Shown: piece by piece, positions 7,050 to 14,036 of the stretch
How the letters are laid out: every line of letters begins with the position of its first letter
How positions within the stretch are numbered: the stretch's first letter is position 1
From: CAYGZA01 sp964354135
GTDB lineage: Bacteria > Planctomycetota > Planctomycetia > Pirellulales > Thermoguttaceae
Reading direction: 5' to 3'
DNA length: 15,630 nucleotides
NCBI GenBank assembly: GCA_964354135.1
Contig: CAYGZA010000144.1
Span: 1 to 15,630, forward strand
Notes under the pieces: model-generated
Seen by the model: only the letters and a program-made list of their open reading frames with translations
The model's database searches: none
Told to the model about the DNA's origin: nothing
Program-made: the position numbers and the translations under genes

Positions 7050-7319
7050 ATGCCGGAAATCAGTCGCTTCTACGGGATCATCGTCCGGATGTACGCCGAA
7101 GTCGGCGGGCCGCACCATAGGCCGCACTTCCACGCGTACTACCAGGACGATGTCGGCATCTACGCGGTGGACACGGTTGACTTGATCGGTGGCGCGCTAC
7201 CCCGACGCCAGCATCGCCTAGTCGAAGCTTGGGCAGAACTCCATCGCGAGGAGCTTCTGGCGAACTGGCAGCGACTTCAAGCCGGCCAGCCACCACAGAA
7301 CATCGTGCCGCTTGAATAA
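7050..7319 (+). CDS. DUF4160 family protein
   Basis: This is an 89-residue protein recognised by the family signature: ISRFYGIIVRMY (4-15), then the histidine-rich HHRPHFHAYY (22-31), and a C-terminal helical part with RRQHRLVEAWAELHREELLANW. DUF4160 proteins are small, typically about 80-95 residues, and are very often followed by a DUF2442 gene, as here (11-base gap). The pair has long been suspected to be a toxin-antitoxin-like module, but the biochemical role is not established to my knowledge. The clustered histidines could bind metal. The family call is firm and the function is unknown. Confidence 0.85.
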   Translation: MPEISRFYGIIVRMYAEVGGPHHRPHFHAYYQDDVGIYAVDTVDLIGGALPRRQHRLVEAWAELHREELLANWQRLQAGQPPQNIVPLE

Positions 7320-7330
7320 GGAATCCTGTC

Positions 7331-7633
7331 ATGATGCACCCGGTCTATCGCGTCGTGTCTTTCCAGATCGCCGGGCCCTATACCCTACGCGTGGCGTTCG
7401 ACGATGGGGCCGTGCAAGTGATCGATTTCTCGCCGGTCTTAGAGGGCGAGGTCTACGGCCCGCTGCGCGACCGTTCGCTGTTCGGCCAAGTAGGAATCGA
7501 CCCGGAAGTCCATACATTGACATGGCCCAACGGAGCTGACTTCGACCCCGCGACCCTACACGACTGGCCCACGCAGCACGAAAGCATGACCGTTCTGGCG
7601 CGAGAGTGGGCGCGGAGCGCTCCGCACGTCTAA
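7331..7633 (+). CDS. DUF2442 family protein
   Basis: This is a 100-residue partner of the DUF4160 gene. The family pattern is visible: YRVVSFQIAGPYTLRVAFDD (6-25), then the strand VQVIDFSPVL (29-38), a conserved GPLRDRSLF (44-52), and LTWPNGADFDPATLHDW (63-79), the most characteristic DUF2442 segment. The start is the first of two adjacent ATG codons (7331, 7334), with AAGGA nine to ten bases upstream. It is almost certainly translated from the same message as DUF4160. DUF2442 is small and beta-rich; its activity is unknown, and it is often listed as a possible antitoxin partner. No odd features are seen. Confidence 0.85.
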   Translation: MMHPVYRVVSFQIAGPYTLRVAFDDGAVQVIDFSPVLEGEVYGPLRDRSLFGQVGIDPEVHTLTWPNGADFDPATLHDWPTQHESMTVLAREWARSAPHV

Positions 7634-7689
7634 CTTATTTCACGGAGTCTGGTGGAATCCTTGAAACGCACAGACGCGGGGATGCGCCT

Positions 7690-7974
7690 ATGAAGCGACG
7701 TCCAAGCCCCGGAAAAACGCTTTCATTAGATGACTGGCTTTGTCGTCTCCTTGACGACCCAGAATCGGTGTTCCCGAACAACTGCTTTCCGTCGTTAGAG
7801 CACCTCTCAGAGTATTTGGATCGTTGCGGGGACTTCTCGGCTCAAGAAGTGCTAAATCACCTTACGAGCTTCCTTATCCAGAATACAACTTACGGCAATG
7901 ATCAAAAAATGTACGAATGGGAGACTCAGCAACTCGAAAGGCAATCGGGTGACACGATGCCGATTCTGCATTGA
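7690..7974 (+). CDS. Uncharacterised protein, likely N-terminal part of a split Mrr-like gene
   Basis: This is a 94-residue open frame from the ATG at 7690 to a TGA at 7972-7974; the frame is open further upstream to 7606, but the added part is not protein-like. I recognise no domain. It is helical in character (LDDWLCRLLDD at 16-26; VLNHLTSFLIQ at 51-61) and ends in a Gln/Glu-rich segment. The base composition is clearly more A/T-rich than in the flanking core genes, suggesting recent acquisition. It is in the same frame as the Mrr-like gene that starts six bases after its stop, so the two may have been one gene interrupted by the TGA. It could instead be a short separate cistron. The weak GGGGA upstream of the start is the only ribosome-site candidate. 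Confidence 0.5.
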   Translation: MKRRPSPGKTLSLDDWLCRLLDDPESVFPNNCFPSLEHLSEYLDRCGDFSAQEVLNHLTSFLIQNTTYGNDQKMYEWETQQLERQSGDTMPILH

Positions 7975-7980
7975 AGGCGA

Positions 7981-8595
7981 ATGACGTTCAACCAGCCGGC
8001 CTGGGAAGGAATCTGCTGGGTCCTGGACGCCGTGAAGTTCTCGCCGAAGCGGGCGCTCAATGTGATCGACACATTTCTCATGACATACCTGCAGTACTTC
8101 ACTGATCTAATGATCTGCGGCATGTCCGATGCGAGAGCTGTAATCCTCAAGAGATTCGTTGAGCCTCTCGGAAGTCGGCAAGTGTTCGACGCCCTTCGAT
8201 GGGACGAGTTTGAGCAACTGTGTGCTTACCTGTTCAAGGCGCAAGGCCACAAGGCCAATAGGCGCGGCGGAACCAAAGACGGCGGGATCGACATTGAGGT
8301 CGTGAAGGAGGATGGTTGCGTCCTCGCGGTTCAGTGCAGGCATAGGCGGGATCGCTCGGAGGTAACCGTGGTCCGTGAACTTCTCGGCGTTATTGGAGAG
8401 GAAAAGGCACACGGCGGCATCATCATCTCGACATCTGGATTCACTCGCGGGGCCTTGAAGGAGGCAGCAAGAGCCCGGCGTATCGCTCTCATGGGGTCGT
8501 CCGAGTTGGAGAGAGAGCTGCGATCGGCGTTTGGACTCTCGTGGCTCAAGTTGATCAGGCTCTTTGCGAAAGAGTCGGTTCAATTCGCGCCATGA
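7981..8595 (+). CDS. Mrr-like restriction endonuclease domain protein
   Basis: This is a 204-residue open frame whose C-terminal half is a PD-(D/E)XK nuclease of the Mrr_cat type. WDEFEQLCAYLFKAQGHKA (74-92) is followed by RRGGTKDGGIDIEVV (94-108), then LAVQCRHRR (115-123) and HGGIIISTSGFTRGALKEA (144-162). Mrr-type enzymes cut DNA, usually modified DNA. The active site pattern is Asp...(Glu/Gln)-x-Lys; D104 is present but the last position is Q118-C119-R120, with arginine in place of lysine, so activity may be reduced or lost. The N-terminal 70 residues (AWEGICWVLDAV, ALNVIDTF) read like the middle of a longer protein. The start at 7981 has GAAGG at 7973-7977, overlapping the preceding stop, with short spacing. 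No methyltransferase gene is nearby. Confidence 0.7.
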   Translation: MTFNQPAWEGICWVLDAVKFSPKRALNVIDTFLMTYLQYFTDLMICGMSDARAVILKRFVEPLGSRQVFDALRWDEFEQLCAYLFKAQGHKANRRGGTKDGGIDIEVVKEDGCVLAVQCRHRRDRSEVTVVRELLGVIGEEKAHGGIIISTSGFTRGALKEAARARRIALMGSSELERELRSAFGLSWLKLIRLFAKESVQFAP

Positions 8596-8829
8596 GCGCC
8601 CTTCTCGTGCTGGGGTTCGACGTGCCCGGCGTCCGTAGGCGTGCTCTCCGCGTAGACTCCGCGCTAAGGTCGGTAGCTCGGCGGGGTGGCATGCTTGTGG
8701 CACGTTGAGGGCAACGGTCGCCGGGCCCCGCGTTCATGCCCCTCCCTACTGTGCCCGCTGCTTTTCGGATAGACTGGGCAAGTGATTGCTCCATAAGTCT
8801 GAAGCGACGAACGCGCCTTTCCTTCCGCC

Positions 8830-10899
8830 ATGCGCCCCAACCTGAGCCAGCTCCGCAACATCGGGATCATCGCCCACATCGATGCCGGGAAGACGACCGT
8901 CACCGAGCGGATGCTCTTCTACTCCGGCTTCACCCACCGCGTGGGGGAGGTCGATAAGGGCAACACGATCACCGACTACGATCCCGAGGAGCAGGAGCGA
9001 GGGATCACGATCAACGCGGCGTGCGTCACGTTCCCGTGGGAGGACGTGATCGTCAATCTGATCGACACCCCGGGCCACGTCGATTTCACCGCCGAAGTGG
9101 AGCGGAGCCTGCGGGTGCTGGATGGCGGGGTCGTGGTGTTCAGTGCCCGCGAGGGAGTCGAGGCCCAGAGCGAGACCGTCTGGCGTCAGGCCGACAAGTA
9201 CCGGGTCCCCCGCATCGCCTTCATCAATAAGATGGACCGCGAAGGGGCCGATTTCTTCGGGACGCTGGAGGAGATCGAGAAACGGCTGGACTGCCGGCCG
9301 GTGGCGGTTTCGCTCCCGGTCGGCTCCGGCCCGCCGCATTTTCAGAATCCGTTCCGCGGCCTTCTCGACCTGATCGAAATGCAGATGCTCACGTTCCTTC
9401 CCGAGAAGGAAGGGACCGAAGTCCGCCGCGACCCGATCCCGGAGGAACTGCGGGTCGAGGCCGAAATGTGGCGGAGCCAGATGCTCGAAGGGCTCTCGCA
9501 CTACTGCGACGAGTTGATCGAGAGGATACTCGGCGAAAAGGCCGTCCCCAGCGACTTGATCCACCGCGTCCTTCGCCAGGCGACCATCCGGAACGTGATC
9601 GTGCCGGTCCTCTGCGGCTCGGCGCTGGACGGGATTGGGGTCCAGCCCATTCTCGATGCGGTGGCCGCGTGGCTTCCCAGCCCGTTGGACGTGCCGCCGG
9701 TCGAAGGAGCGGACCCGAAGAAGGGCGACAGGCTCGCCCGCCGGCCGGATCCGGACGAGCCGTTCTGCGGGCTGTTGTTCAAGATCCAGGCCGACCGGCA
9801 TGGGGACCTGGATTACGTGCGGGTGTACTCCGGACGGCTGAAGGCCGGCAGCCGCGTCTACAACCCCGGCAAGGACAGGAAGGAGAACGTCCCGCAGCTC
9901 TGGAGAATCCAGGCGGACCGCAGGGAGCAGGTCGCCGAGGTCGCGGCCGGCGACATCATCGGCGTGATCGGCATGAGGCACTCGATCACCGGCGACACGC
10001 TCTGCGACCCGCGGCACCCGATTCTGCTGGAGTCGATCACCTTCCCCGAGACCGTGATCTCGATGGCCATCGAGCCGGAAAGCTCCACGGAACGCAAGAA
10101 GCTGGCCGACGTGCTGGAGATGATGAAACGGCAGGACCCCACCTTCCGCGCCAAGGAGAGCGAGGAGACCGGCCAGACGCTCATCAGCGGGATGGGGGAA
10201 TTACACCTGGAGGTTATCAAGCACCGGCTGTTGCGGGATTTCGGGCTGGACGTCCGCGTACACAAGCCGCGGGTCAGCTACCGGGAGACGATCGAAAAGG
10301 CGGTCGAAGTGAACGGCCGCTGCCACCGCGCGATGGCGGGCCAGAGCCTGTTCGCCGAGCTGATGGTCCGCATGGAGCCGTTCTCCCGCGGCGTGAGGCC
10401 GGTCACCGTCGTTGCCGACTGCGGCGATCAGTTGCCCGGGCCGCTCCTGAATGCCGCGATCCAAGTGCTCAGCGAGCAAGGGGAAGGCGGCGGCGCGCTT
10501 GGTTTCCCGCTGATGCACGTGAAGATCACGATCCTCGGAGGCGTGGTCCGCGAGGCCGAATCCAACGAGCTGGCGTTCCGGTTCGCCGCGGCCGACGCCT
10601 TCAACCGGGGCCTTCGCGAGGGGGGGATCGTGCTCCTAGAGCCGATCATGCGTCTGGAAGTGACGACGCCCGAAGAGCACCTCGGCGACTTCGTCGGCGA
10701 CTTGCAGCAGCGGCGGGCGATCATCACCCGCACGCACACCCGCGGCCGCAACACGGTCATCGAGGCCCACGCCCCGCTGGCCAGCCTGTTCGGCTATTCC
10801 AACGCCATGCGGGGCTTGAGCCAGGGCCGCGCCACCTGCACGATGGAGCCCCACTCCTACGCTCCCGCCCCGCCGGAGGTGCTGGAGAGCTTCATGTGA
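8830..10899 (+). CDS. fusA: Elongation factor G
   Basis: This is a 689-residue translational GTPase of normal EF-G length. It moves tRNA-mRNA on the ribosome or splits ribosomes for recycling. The GTPase motifs are complete: AHIDAGKTT (15-23), RGIT (57-60), DTPGH (79-83), NKMD (133-136) and a later GSALDGIGV. Domain II, domain III, the domain IV entry PRVSYRE and the C-terminal domain V region are all visible in order. Switch I reads GEVDKGNTITDYDPEEQERG, and VWRQADKYRVPRIAF follows, resembling the mitochondrial EF-G2/spd-type lineage more than classical bacterial EF-G; this is an inference, and the symbol fusA is by family. No Shine-Dalgarno site precedes the ATG. It lies upstream of the S10 operon without rpsL, rpsG or tuf. 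Confidence 0.93.
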   Translation: MRPNLSQLRNIGIIAHIDAGKTTVTERMLFYSGFTHRVGEVDKGNTITDYDPEEQERGITINAACVTFPWEDVIVNLIDTPGHVDFTAEVERSLRVLDGGVVVFSAREGVEAQSETVWRQADKYRVPRIAFINKMDREGADFFGTLEEIEKRLDCRPVAVSLPVGSGPPHFQNPFRGLLDLIEMQMLTFLPEKEGTEVRRDPIPEELRVEAEMWRSQMLEGLSHYCDELIERILGEKAVPSDLIHRVLRQATIRNVIVPVLCGSALDGIGVQPILDAVAAWLPSPLDVPPVEGADPKKGDRLARRPDPDEPFCGLLFKIQADRHGDLDYVRVYSGRLKAGSRVYNPGKDRKENVPQLWRIQADRREQVAEVAAGDIIGVIGMRHSITGDTLCDPRHPILLESITFPETVISMAIEPESSTERKKLADVLEMMKRQDPTFRAKESEETGQTLISGMGELHLEVIKHRLLRDFGLDVRVHKPRVSYRETIEKAVEVNGRCHRAMAGQSLFAELMVRMEPFSRGVRPVTVVADCGDQLPGPLLNAAIQVLSEQGEGGGALGFPLMHVKITILGGVVREAESNELAFRFAAADAFNRGLREGGIVLLEPIMRLEVTTPEEHLGDFVGDLQQRRAIITRTHTRGRNTVIEAHAPLASLFGYSNAMRGLSQGRATCTMEPHSYAPAPPEVLESFM

Positions 10900-11117
10900 G
10901 GTTTGCGATCAGAGTGACGGGAGGAGCCCCGACAAATCCCGAACACCTCTCGATCACCGGACCGTCCAAGCCAGTTTCCTACTTCGAGGAGTATGAACTC
11001 GGTCGTCACCATTTGGCCTGCGAATGTCCGGGCCAGGCTCAAGGCCGCCGGATGGAGCGCGTCGCGCGGATTGACCGCCGCCACGTAGTACGACGTGTCC
11101 ACGAAAACGCGACTCAT
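10900..11117 (-). pseudogene. Degraded VapC-like PIN-domain toxin
   Basis: The minus-strand frame starts at 11117 with ATG in a classical ATGA overlap with the upstream antitoxin gene (an in-frame ATG at 11129 is the alternative). The first 56 or so residues are a clear PIN domain start: SRVFVDTSYYVAAVNPRDAL, then VTTEFILLEVGNWLGR, with the first catalytic aspartate in VDTS and the glutamate in LLEVGNW. After GDREVF the frame loses similarity; slipping by one base near 10938-10945 restores a VapC-like reading (FVGA, then VTLI) before it too ends. The last catalytic aspartates expected at about residues 95-120 are absent, because the frame runs into the antisense of the EF-G end. So the toxin is frameshifted and truncated, roughly half the usual 130-140 residues, and very likely inactive. 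Confidence 0.8.
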
Positions 11118-11350
11118 TGCTTCGGCCATCCATACAAGTAATGATCGACGTTGGAGGCTGCGTCAGATGGCAGGCCCTGGGCGGCGCCGATCGCTGGCTT
11201 GAGCCTTTCGTAAAGGGTCGGTCCGTTCTCCTCGCTCGGGCCCGTCTTGGGCGATTCCACGAGGTCCACTCGAACCTCCGCCCCTTCGGGTAGTGGGACA
11301 GGATTGTCGAGCACCACAACGCCGTTTCTCACGTGACCGCGATAGCCCAT
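11114..11350 (-). CDS. vapB: VapB-type antitoxin
   Basis: This is a 78-residue protein from the ATG at 11350, chosen because GAGGAG lies about six to eight bases upstream. It begins MGYRGHVRNGVVVLDNPVPL, a beta-hairpin pattern typical of AbrB-like/DUF104-type antitoxins, followed by LPEGAEVRVDLVE. The C-terminal part, TLYERLKPAIGAAQGLPSDA, then NVDHYLYGWPKQ, is the usual toxin-binding tail of antitoxins that precede PIN toxins. Its stop overlaps the PIN start by four bases, so they form one operon. Since the toxin is broken, this antitoxin is an orphan and may be decaying or neutralise related toxins elsewhere. It runs opposite to fusA and rpsJ. A possible -10 box for it (TAGAAT, minus strand, 11410-11415) is weak. 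Confidence 0.8.
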   Translation of the reverse strand: MGYRGHVRNGVVVLDNPVPLPEGAEVRVDLVESPKTGPSEENGPTLYERLKPAIGAAQGLPSDAASNVDHYLYGWPKQ

Positions 11351-11752
11351 AATGCTCTCCTCGGTAATGCCTACGGCACTGATCGTCGCAATCAGATGAC
11401 GCAACAGGTATTCTAACCTTGAAACCTGCTTACCCGAAACCGCAATGGAATGTGCCACAAAGTCAGAGCCTCCGAGCCCCATTCTCGACACCCAATGCGT
11501 CAGAACGCTCACCGGTAGCTGTGGGGGCGGACAGAGCAACATGGCCCCCCCGTCCGAGCGGGGTAATGGGAAGAACCTGTGGAAACCGGGCATCGCTCCT
11601 CGGCCGTTTGGGGTCGGAATGAACTTTTCTCCCCAGGCCCCCGTTGACAGCCTTCGCCAGACCTAGTAGGATTTTTGGTTCTCCCCCCATAGCGGGCGAC
11701 TCAAGTAAGTGCGCATTGGCAAATCGGCAGCAGGCTGAACCGGGAGGACGTT
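11351..11752. other. Intergenic region between vapB and rpsJ
   Basis: This 402-base stretch has no convincing gene. A minus-strand frame remains open from vapB to 11593, but its translation does not look like protein and vapB has its own ribosome site. From 11351 to about 11450 the stretch is the upstream region of vapB. The 11523-11560 part has a GC-rich CGGAC/GTCCG stem. The rpsJ promoter lies at 11644-11672 and its short leader fills the rest. Confidence 0.6.
11644..11672 (+). promoter_or_regulatory. Sigma70-type promoter of the S10 operon
   Basis: A perfect TTGACA (11644-11649), a 17-base spacer and TAGGAT (11667-11672) form a near-consensus promoter. The predicted start near 11679 leaves a leader of about 74 bases before rpsJ. 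That is too short for the long L4-binding attenuator leader known from enteric bacteria. Confidence 0.8.
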
Positions 11753-12082
11753 GTGGCCGGGCAGACGAACGAGATTATCCGCATTCGAATGGAGGCCTAC
11801 GATCACGCGGTCCTGGATCAGAGTGCCGCCGACATTGTGGACACGGCCAAGCGGACCGGCTCCGTGGTACACGGCCCCATTCCCTTGCCGACGCGCATCG
11901 AGCGGTATACGGTCTTGTCCAGCCCCCACGTGGACAAGAAAGCCAGGCAGCAGTTCGAGATCCGCACGCACAAGCGGCTGATCGACATCATGCAGGCCAC
12001 GGCCAAGACCATCGAGGCGCTGAACAAATTGAGTCTCCCGGCGGGCGTGGACGTTAAGATCAAGGCTTCCAGCCGGCGATAA
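11753..12082 (+). CDS. rpsJ: 30S ribosomal protein S10
   Basis: This is a 109-residue S10, close to the usual 102-105. The family features are present: IRIRMEAYDHAVLDQSAADI (9-28), GPIPLPTRIERYTVLSSPHV (41-60), and the tRNA-binding-side loop KKARQQFEIRTHKRLIDI (62-79), which contains the conserved EIRTHKR. It starts at a GTG (11753), supported by GGGAGGA five bases upstream. S10 sits in the 30S head and also pairs with NusB in antitermination in many bacteria. It is the first gene of the operon. A 134-base spacer separates it from rplC, unusually wide for this operon. Confidence 0.97.
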   Translation: MAGQTNEIIRIRMEAYDHAVLDQSAADIVDTAKRTGSVVHGPIPLPTRIERYTVLSSPHVDKKARQQFEIRTHKRLIDIMQATAKTIEALNKLSLPAGVDVKIKASSRR

Positions 12083-12216
12083 AGCCGTTACACTGTTTAG
12101 TGTGGCGGCGGCGGTTTGTTACCCTCTTTGGGGTGGTATATGGACCGGAAGCCGTGTGGGTAAACCCGGCCTTGAGCTGGTGGTTCCCACGGGCGAGGCG
12201 GTAGAAGGCAAGAACG
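12083..12216 (+). promoter_or_regulatory. rpsJ-rplC spacer with small hairpins
   Basis: This 134-base intercistronic stretch carries ACACT-GTTT-AGTGT (12090-12103) and ACCC-TCTTTG-GGGT (12121-12134). A GGGTAAACCC motif follows at 12158-12167. These could be an intercistronic regulatory or processing region. No T-run, no clear internal promoter and no open frame of note were found. Confidence 0.3.
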
Positions 12217-12927
12217 ATGAACATTGGACTACTCGGCCGGAAGGTCGGGATGACTCAGATCTACAATCCTTCCGGCGATGCCATTCCGGTGACCGTCATT
12301 CAGGCGGGCCCGTGCCACGTGCTCCAGTTGAAGAGCAAGGATCGGGACGGGTACGAGGCCGTTCAACTGGGCTATTTGGATAAGCCGCGTCGTCTTGCTT
12401 CCCGCAGCCAGCGCGGTCACGTCGCCAAGCTCGATAGCAAACGCCAACGCCGCCGCTCCTCTGCCGGCGTTGCTTCCGTAGTGAAGGCCAACTGCGAGCC
12501 GAAGCGGCTGGTCCGCGAGTTTCGTGCCCCGATCGAGGGGTATCAGGTAGGACAGCAGTTGGATGTGGCGTTGTTCGAGGGCGTCCGCGCGGTGGACGTT
12601 GTGGGAACGAGCAAGGGCCGCGGCACCGCGGGCGTCATGAAGCGGCACAACTACCGCGGCCAGCGTGCCTCCCACGGCGTCAAGAAAGTCCACCGGCACG
12701 CCGGTTCCATCGGCTGCAACTCTTTTCCCCACCGCGTGTTCAAAGGGCACCGCATGGCCGGCCACTACGGGGCGGAGCGGTGTACCGTCCGCAATCTCAA
12801 GTTGGTGGGGGTCGACAAGGAGAACAATCTCTTGTTGGTCAACGGGGCCATCCCGGGTCCAAACGGCGGGTACGTCATCATCCGGGAAACCAACAGGCTT
12901 CCCAAGCCTAGAGTCGCCGGCAACTAG
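12217..12927 (+). CDS. rplC: 50S ribosomal protein L3
   Basis: This is a 236-residue L3, longer than the enteric form of 209. It starts MNIGLLGRKVGMTQIYNPSG and contains GTSKGRGTAGVMKRHNYRGQ (residues 130-149), HAGSIGCNSFPHRVFKGHRM (162-181) and LLLVNGAIPGPNGG near the end, all characteristic. The extra length is an Arg/Lys-rich insertion of about 20 residues (roughly 72-92) between HVAKL and the conserved PKRLVREF. From memory similar insertions occur in other planctomycete L3 proteins. L3 sits near the peptidyl transferase centre and helps start 50S assembly. The ribosome-binding site before ATG 12217 is weak (GAAGG, about eight bases away). Confidence 0.97.
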   Translation: MNIGLLGRKVGMTQIYNPSGDAIPVTVIQAGPCHVLQLKSKDRDGYEAVQLGYLDKPRRLASRSQRGHVAKLDSKRQRRRSSAGVASVVKANCEPKRLVREFRAPIEGYQVGQQLDVALFEGVRAVDVVGTSKGRGTAGVMKRHNYRGQRASHGVKKVHRHAGSIGCNSFPHRVFKGHRMAGHYGAERCTVRNLKLVGVDKENNLLLVNGAIPGPNGGYVIIRETNRLPKPRVAGN

Positions 12928-12941
12928 CGCGGAGCACGAGC

Positions 12942-13580
12942 ATGGTCAGCTTGCCTGTCTATAACCGAACCGGCCAAGAAGTGGGAAGATACGAGATTGA
13001 CCCCGCCGAATTGGCCCCGCGGATCAGCAAGCAGTTGCTGCACGACGTGGTGGTGATGTACCAGGCCAACCAACGGCAGGGTACCTCGCAGACCAAGGGC
13101 CGGGGAGAGGTCGCCGGAACGACCAAGAAGATGTACCGGCAGAAGGGGACGGGCAACGCGCGGGCGGGGTCGCGGCGCAGCCCGATCCGCCGCGGCGGCG
13201 GTCATGCGTTTGCCAAGCGGCCGCGCGATTTCGGCTACCGGCTCCCCAAGCGTGCCGTGCAGACCGCCACCCGGATGGCCCTGGCAACAAGGATCGCCGA
13301 CAACGAAGTGAAGCTGATCGACGAGCTGGCGTTCTCCGAGCCCAAAACGAAGGAGATGGCCTCCATTCTCAAGGCATTACAGGTGGATGGCCGCCGGCTC
13401 TTGGTGGCGCTGGCCGGCTACGACGTCAACGTGTACAAGAGCACGCGGAACCTGGCCGACGTGTCGGTCCTGCCCGTTTCGGACCTGAACGCCCTGGAGG
13501 TGTTGCGTCCGCGGGCAGTGCTCATGACGAAGGCGGCGCTGGACGCTTTCCGCCAGAAGGCGGCGGCCAAGGCCTCTTGA
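12942..13580 (+). CDS. rplD: 50S ribosomal protein L4
   Basis: This is a 212-residue L4. The long tunnel loop is clear: QGTSQTKGRGEVAGTTKKMY, then RQKGTGNARAGSRRSPIRRG and GGHAFAKRPRDFGYRLPKRA. The C-terminal part (LLVALAGYDVNVYKSTRNL, then DLNALEVLRPRAVLMTKAAL) matches the family. L4 lines the exit tunnel in the 50S subunit and in enteric bacteria represses its own operon. GGAG at 12930-12933 is eight bases upstream of the ATG. It follows rplC after 14 bases, so the two are probably translationally linked. Nothing odd is seen. Confidence 0.97.
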   Translation: MVSLPVYNRTGQEVGRYEIDPAELAPRISKQLLHDVVVMYQANQRQGTSQTKGRGEVAGTTKKMYRQKGTGNARAGSRRSPIRRGGGHAFAKRPRDFGYRLPKRAVQTATRMALATRIADNEVKLIDELAFSEPKTKEMASILKALQVDGRRLLVALAGYDVNVYKSTRNLADVSVLPVSDLNALEVLRPRAVLMTKAALDAFRQKAAAKAS

Positions 13581-13598
13581 TCCGTCGGAGAGAGGTGA

Positions 13599-13934
13599 GT
13601 GGCAAGAGGAAAACAAGATCGAATGGCCCAAGCGATGACCCAGTCAGGACCTTCCCTGGAACCGTACCAGATTGTGCTTCGCCCGCTGGTGACCGAGAAG
13701 GGTTTCCACAAGGCGGAACGGTGCAACGCGTATGCGTTTGAGGTGAATCCGCTGGCCACGAAGCAGGACATCCGGCGGGCGGTGGAGCACCTGTTCGACG
13801 TCAAGGTGGTGCGCGTCAACATCCAGAACCGGCGGGGAAAGCCCCGGCGGACCCGGTTCCGCCGCGGGCAGACCAAGACCTGGAAAAAGGCGATCGTAAC
13901 GCTGGATCCCGAGGACAAAATCAACTTCTTTTAG
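13599..13934 (+). CDS. rplW: 50S ribosomal protein L23
   Basis: This is a 111-residue protein if it starts at the GTG at 13599, which has GGAGAGAGG just upstream (13587-13595). The ATG at 13623 would give 103 residues, closer to the family norm of about 95-100, but lacks a well-placed ribosome site. The core is typical: YQIVLRPLVTEKGFHKAERC, NAYAFEVNPLATKQDIRRAV and FDVKVVRVNIQNRRGKPRR. L23 forms the exit-tunnel mouth, where trigger factor and the signal recognition particle dock. It is followed by 102 bases of repeat DNA before rplB. L23 itself appears intact. Confidence 0.95.
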   Translation: MARGKQDRMAQAMTQSGPSLEPYQIVLRPLVTEKGFHKAERCNAYAFEVNPLATKQDIRRAVEHLFDVKVVRVNIQNRRGKPRRTRFRRGQTKTWKKAIVTLDPEDKINFF

Positions 13935-13935
13935 G

Positions 13936-14036
13936 AAAGCTATCAGCTATCAGCCGTCGGCTATCAGCTTGGGAAGCACCCGGGCGTAGAAGCTGAGAGC
14001 CGGACGCTGATAGCTGAAAGCTGAAAGCTGATAGCT
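13936..14036. repeat. Heptad-repeat hairpin filling the rplW-rplB gap
   Basis: From two bases after the rplW stop to the base before the rplB ATG, the DNA is built of 7-base units. The left arm (13936-13970) is TATCAGC-type units with one CGTCGGC variant. The right arm (about 13990-14036) is the complementary GCTGATA/GCTGAAA/GCTGAGA units. The arms can pair over more than 30 bases, apart from two extra units on the right and a few mismatches, with a loop around 13971-13989. Similar AGCTGATAGCT-type repeats are common intergenic repeats in bacterial and metagenome assemblies, from memory. It includes the place where the rplB ribosome site should be. Confidence 0.8.

Noticed and set aside
8596..8829. 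Search for a gene or promoter between the nuclease and EF-G genes
   Set aside because: Open frames here are not protein-like. A TAGACT near 8769 has no partner -35 box, so no promoter is called.
8746..10017. Long minus-strand open frame (423 codons) antisense to the EF-G gene
   Set aside because: It mirrors the high-GC codon pattern of EF-G, has no recognisable domain, and the sense strand encodes an intact, unmistakable EF-G.
11351..11593. Upstream in-frame extension of the VapB antitoxin frame
   Set aside because: The extension has no protein-like pattern, while GAGGAG is well placed before the ATG at 11350 and the family starts there.
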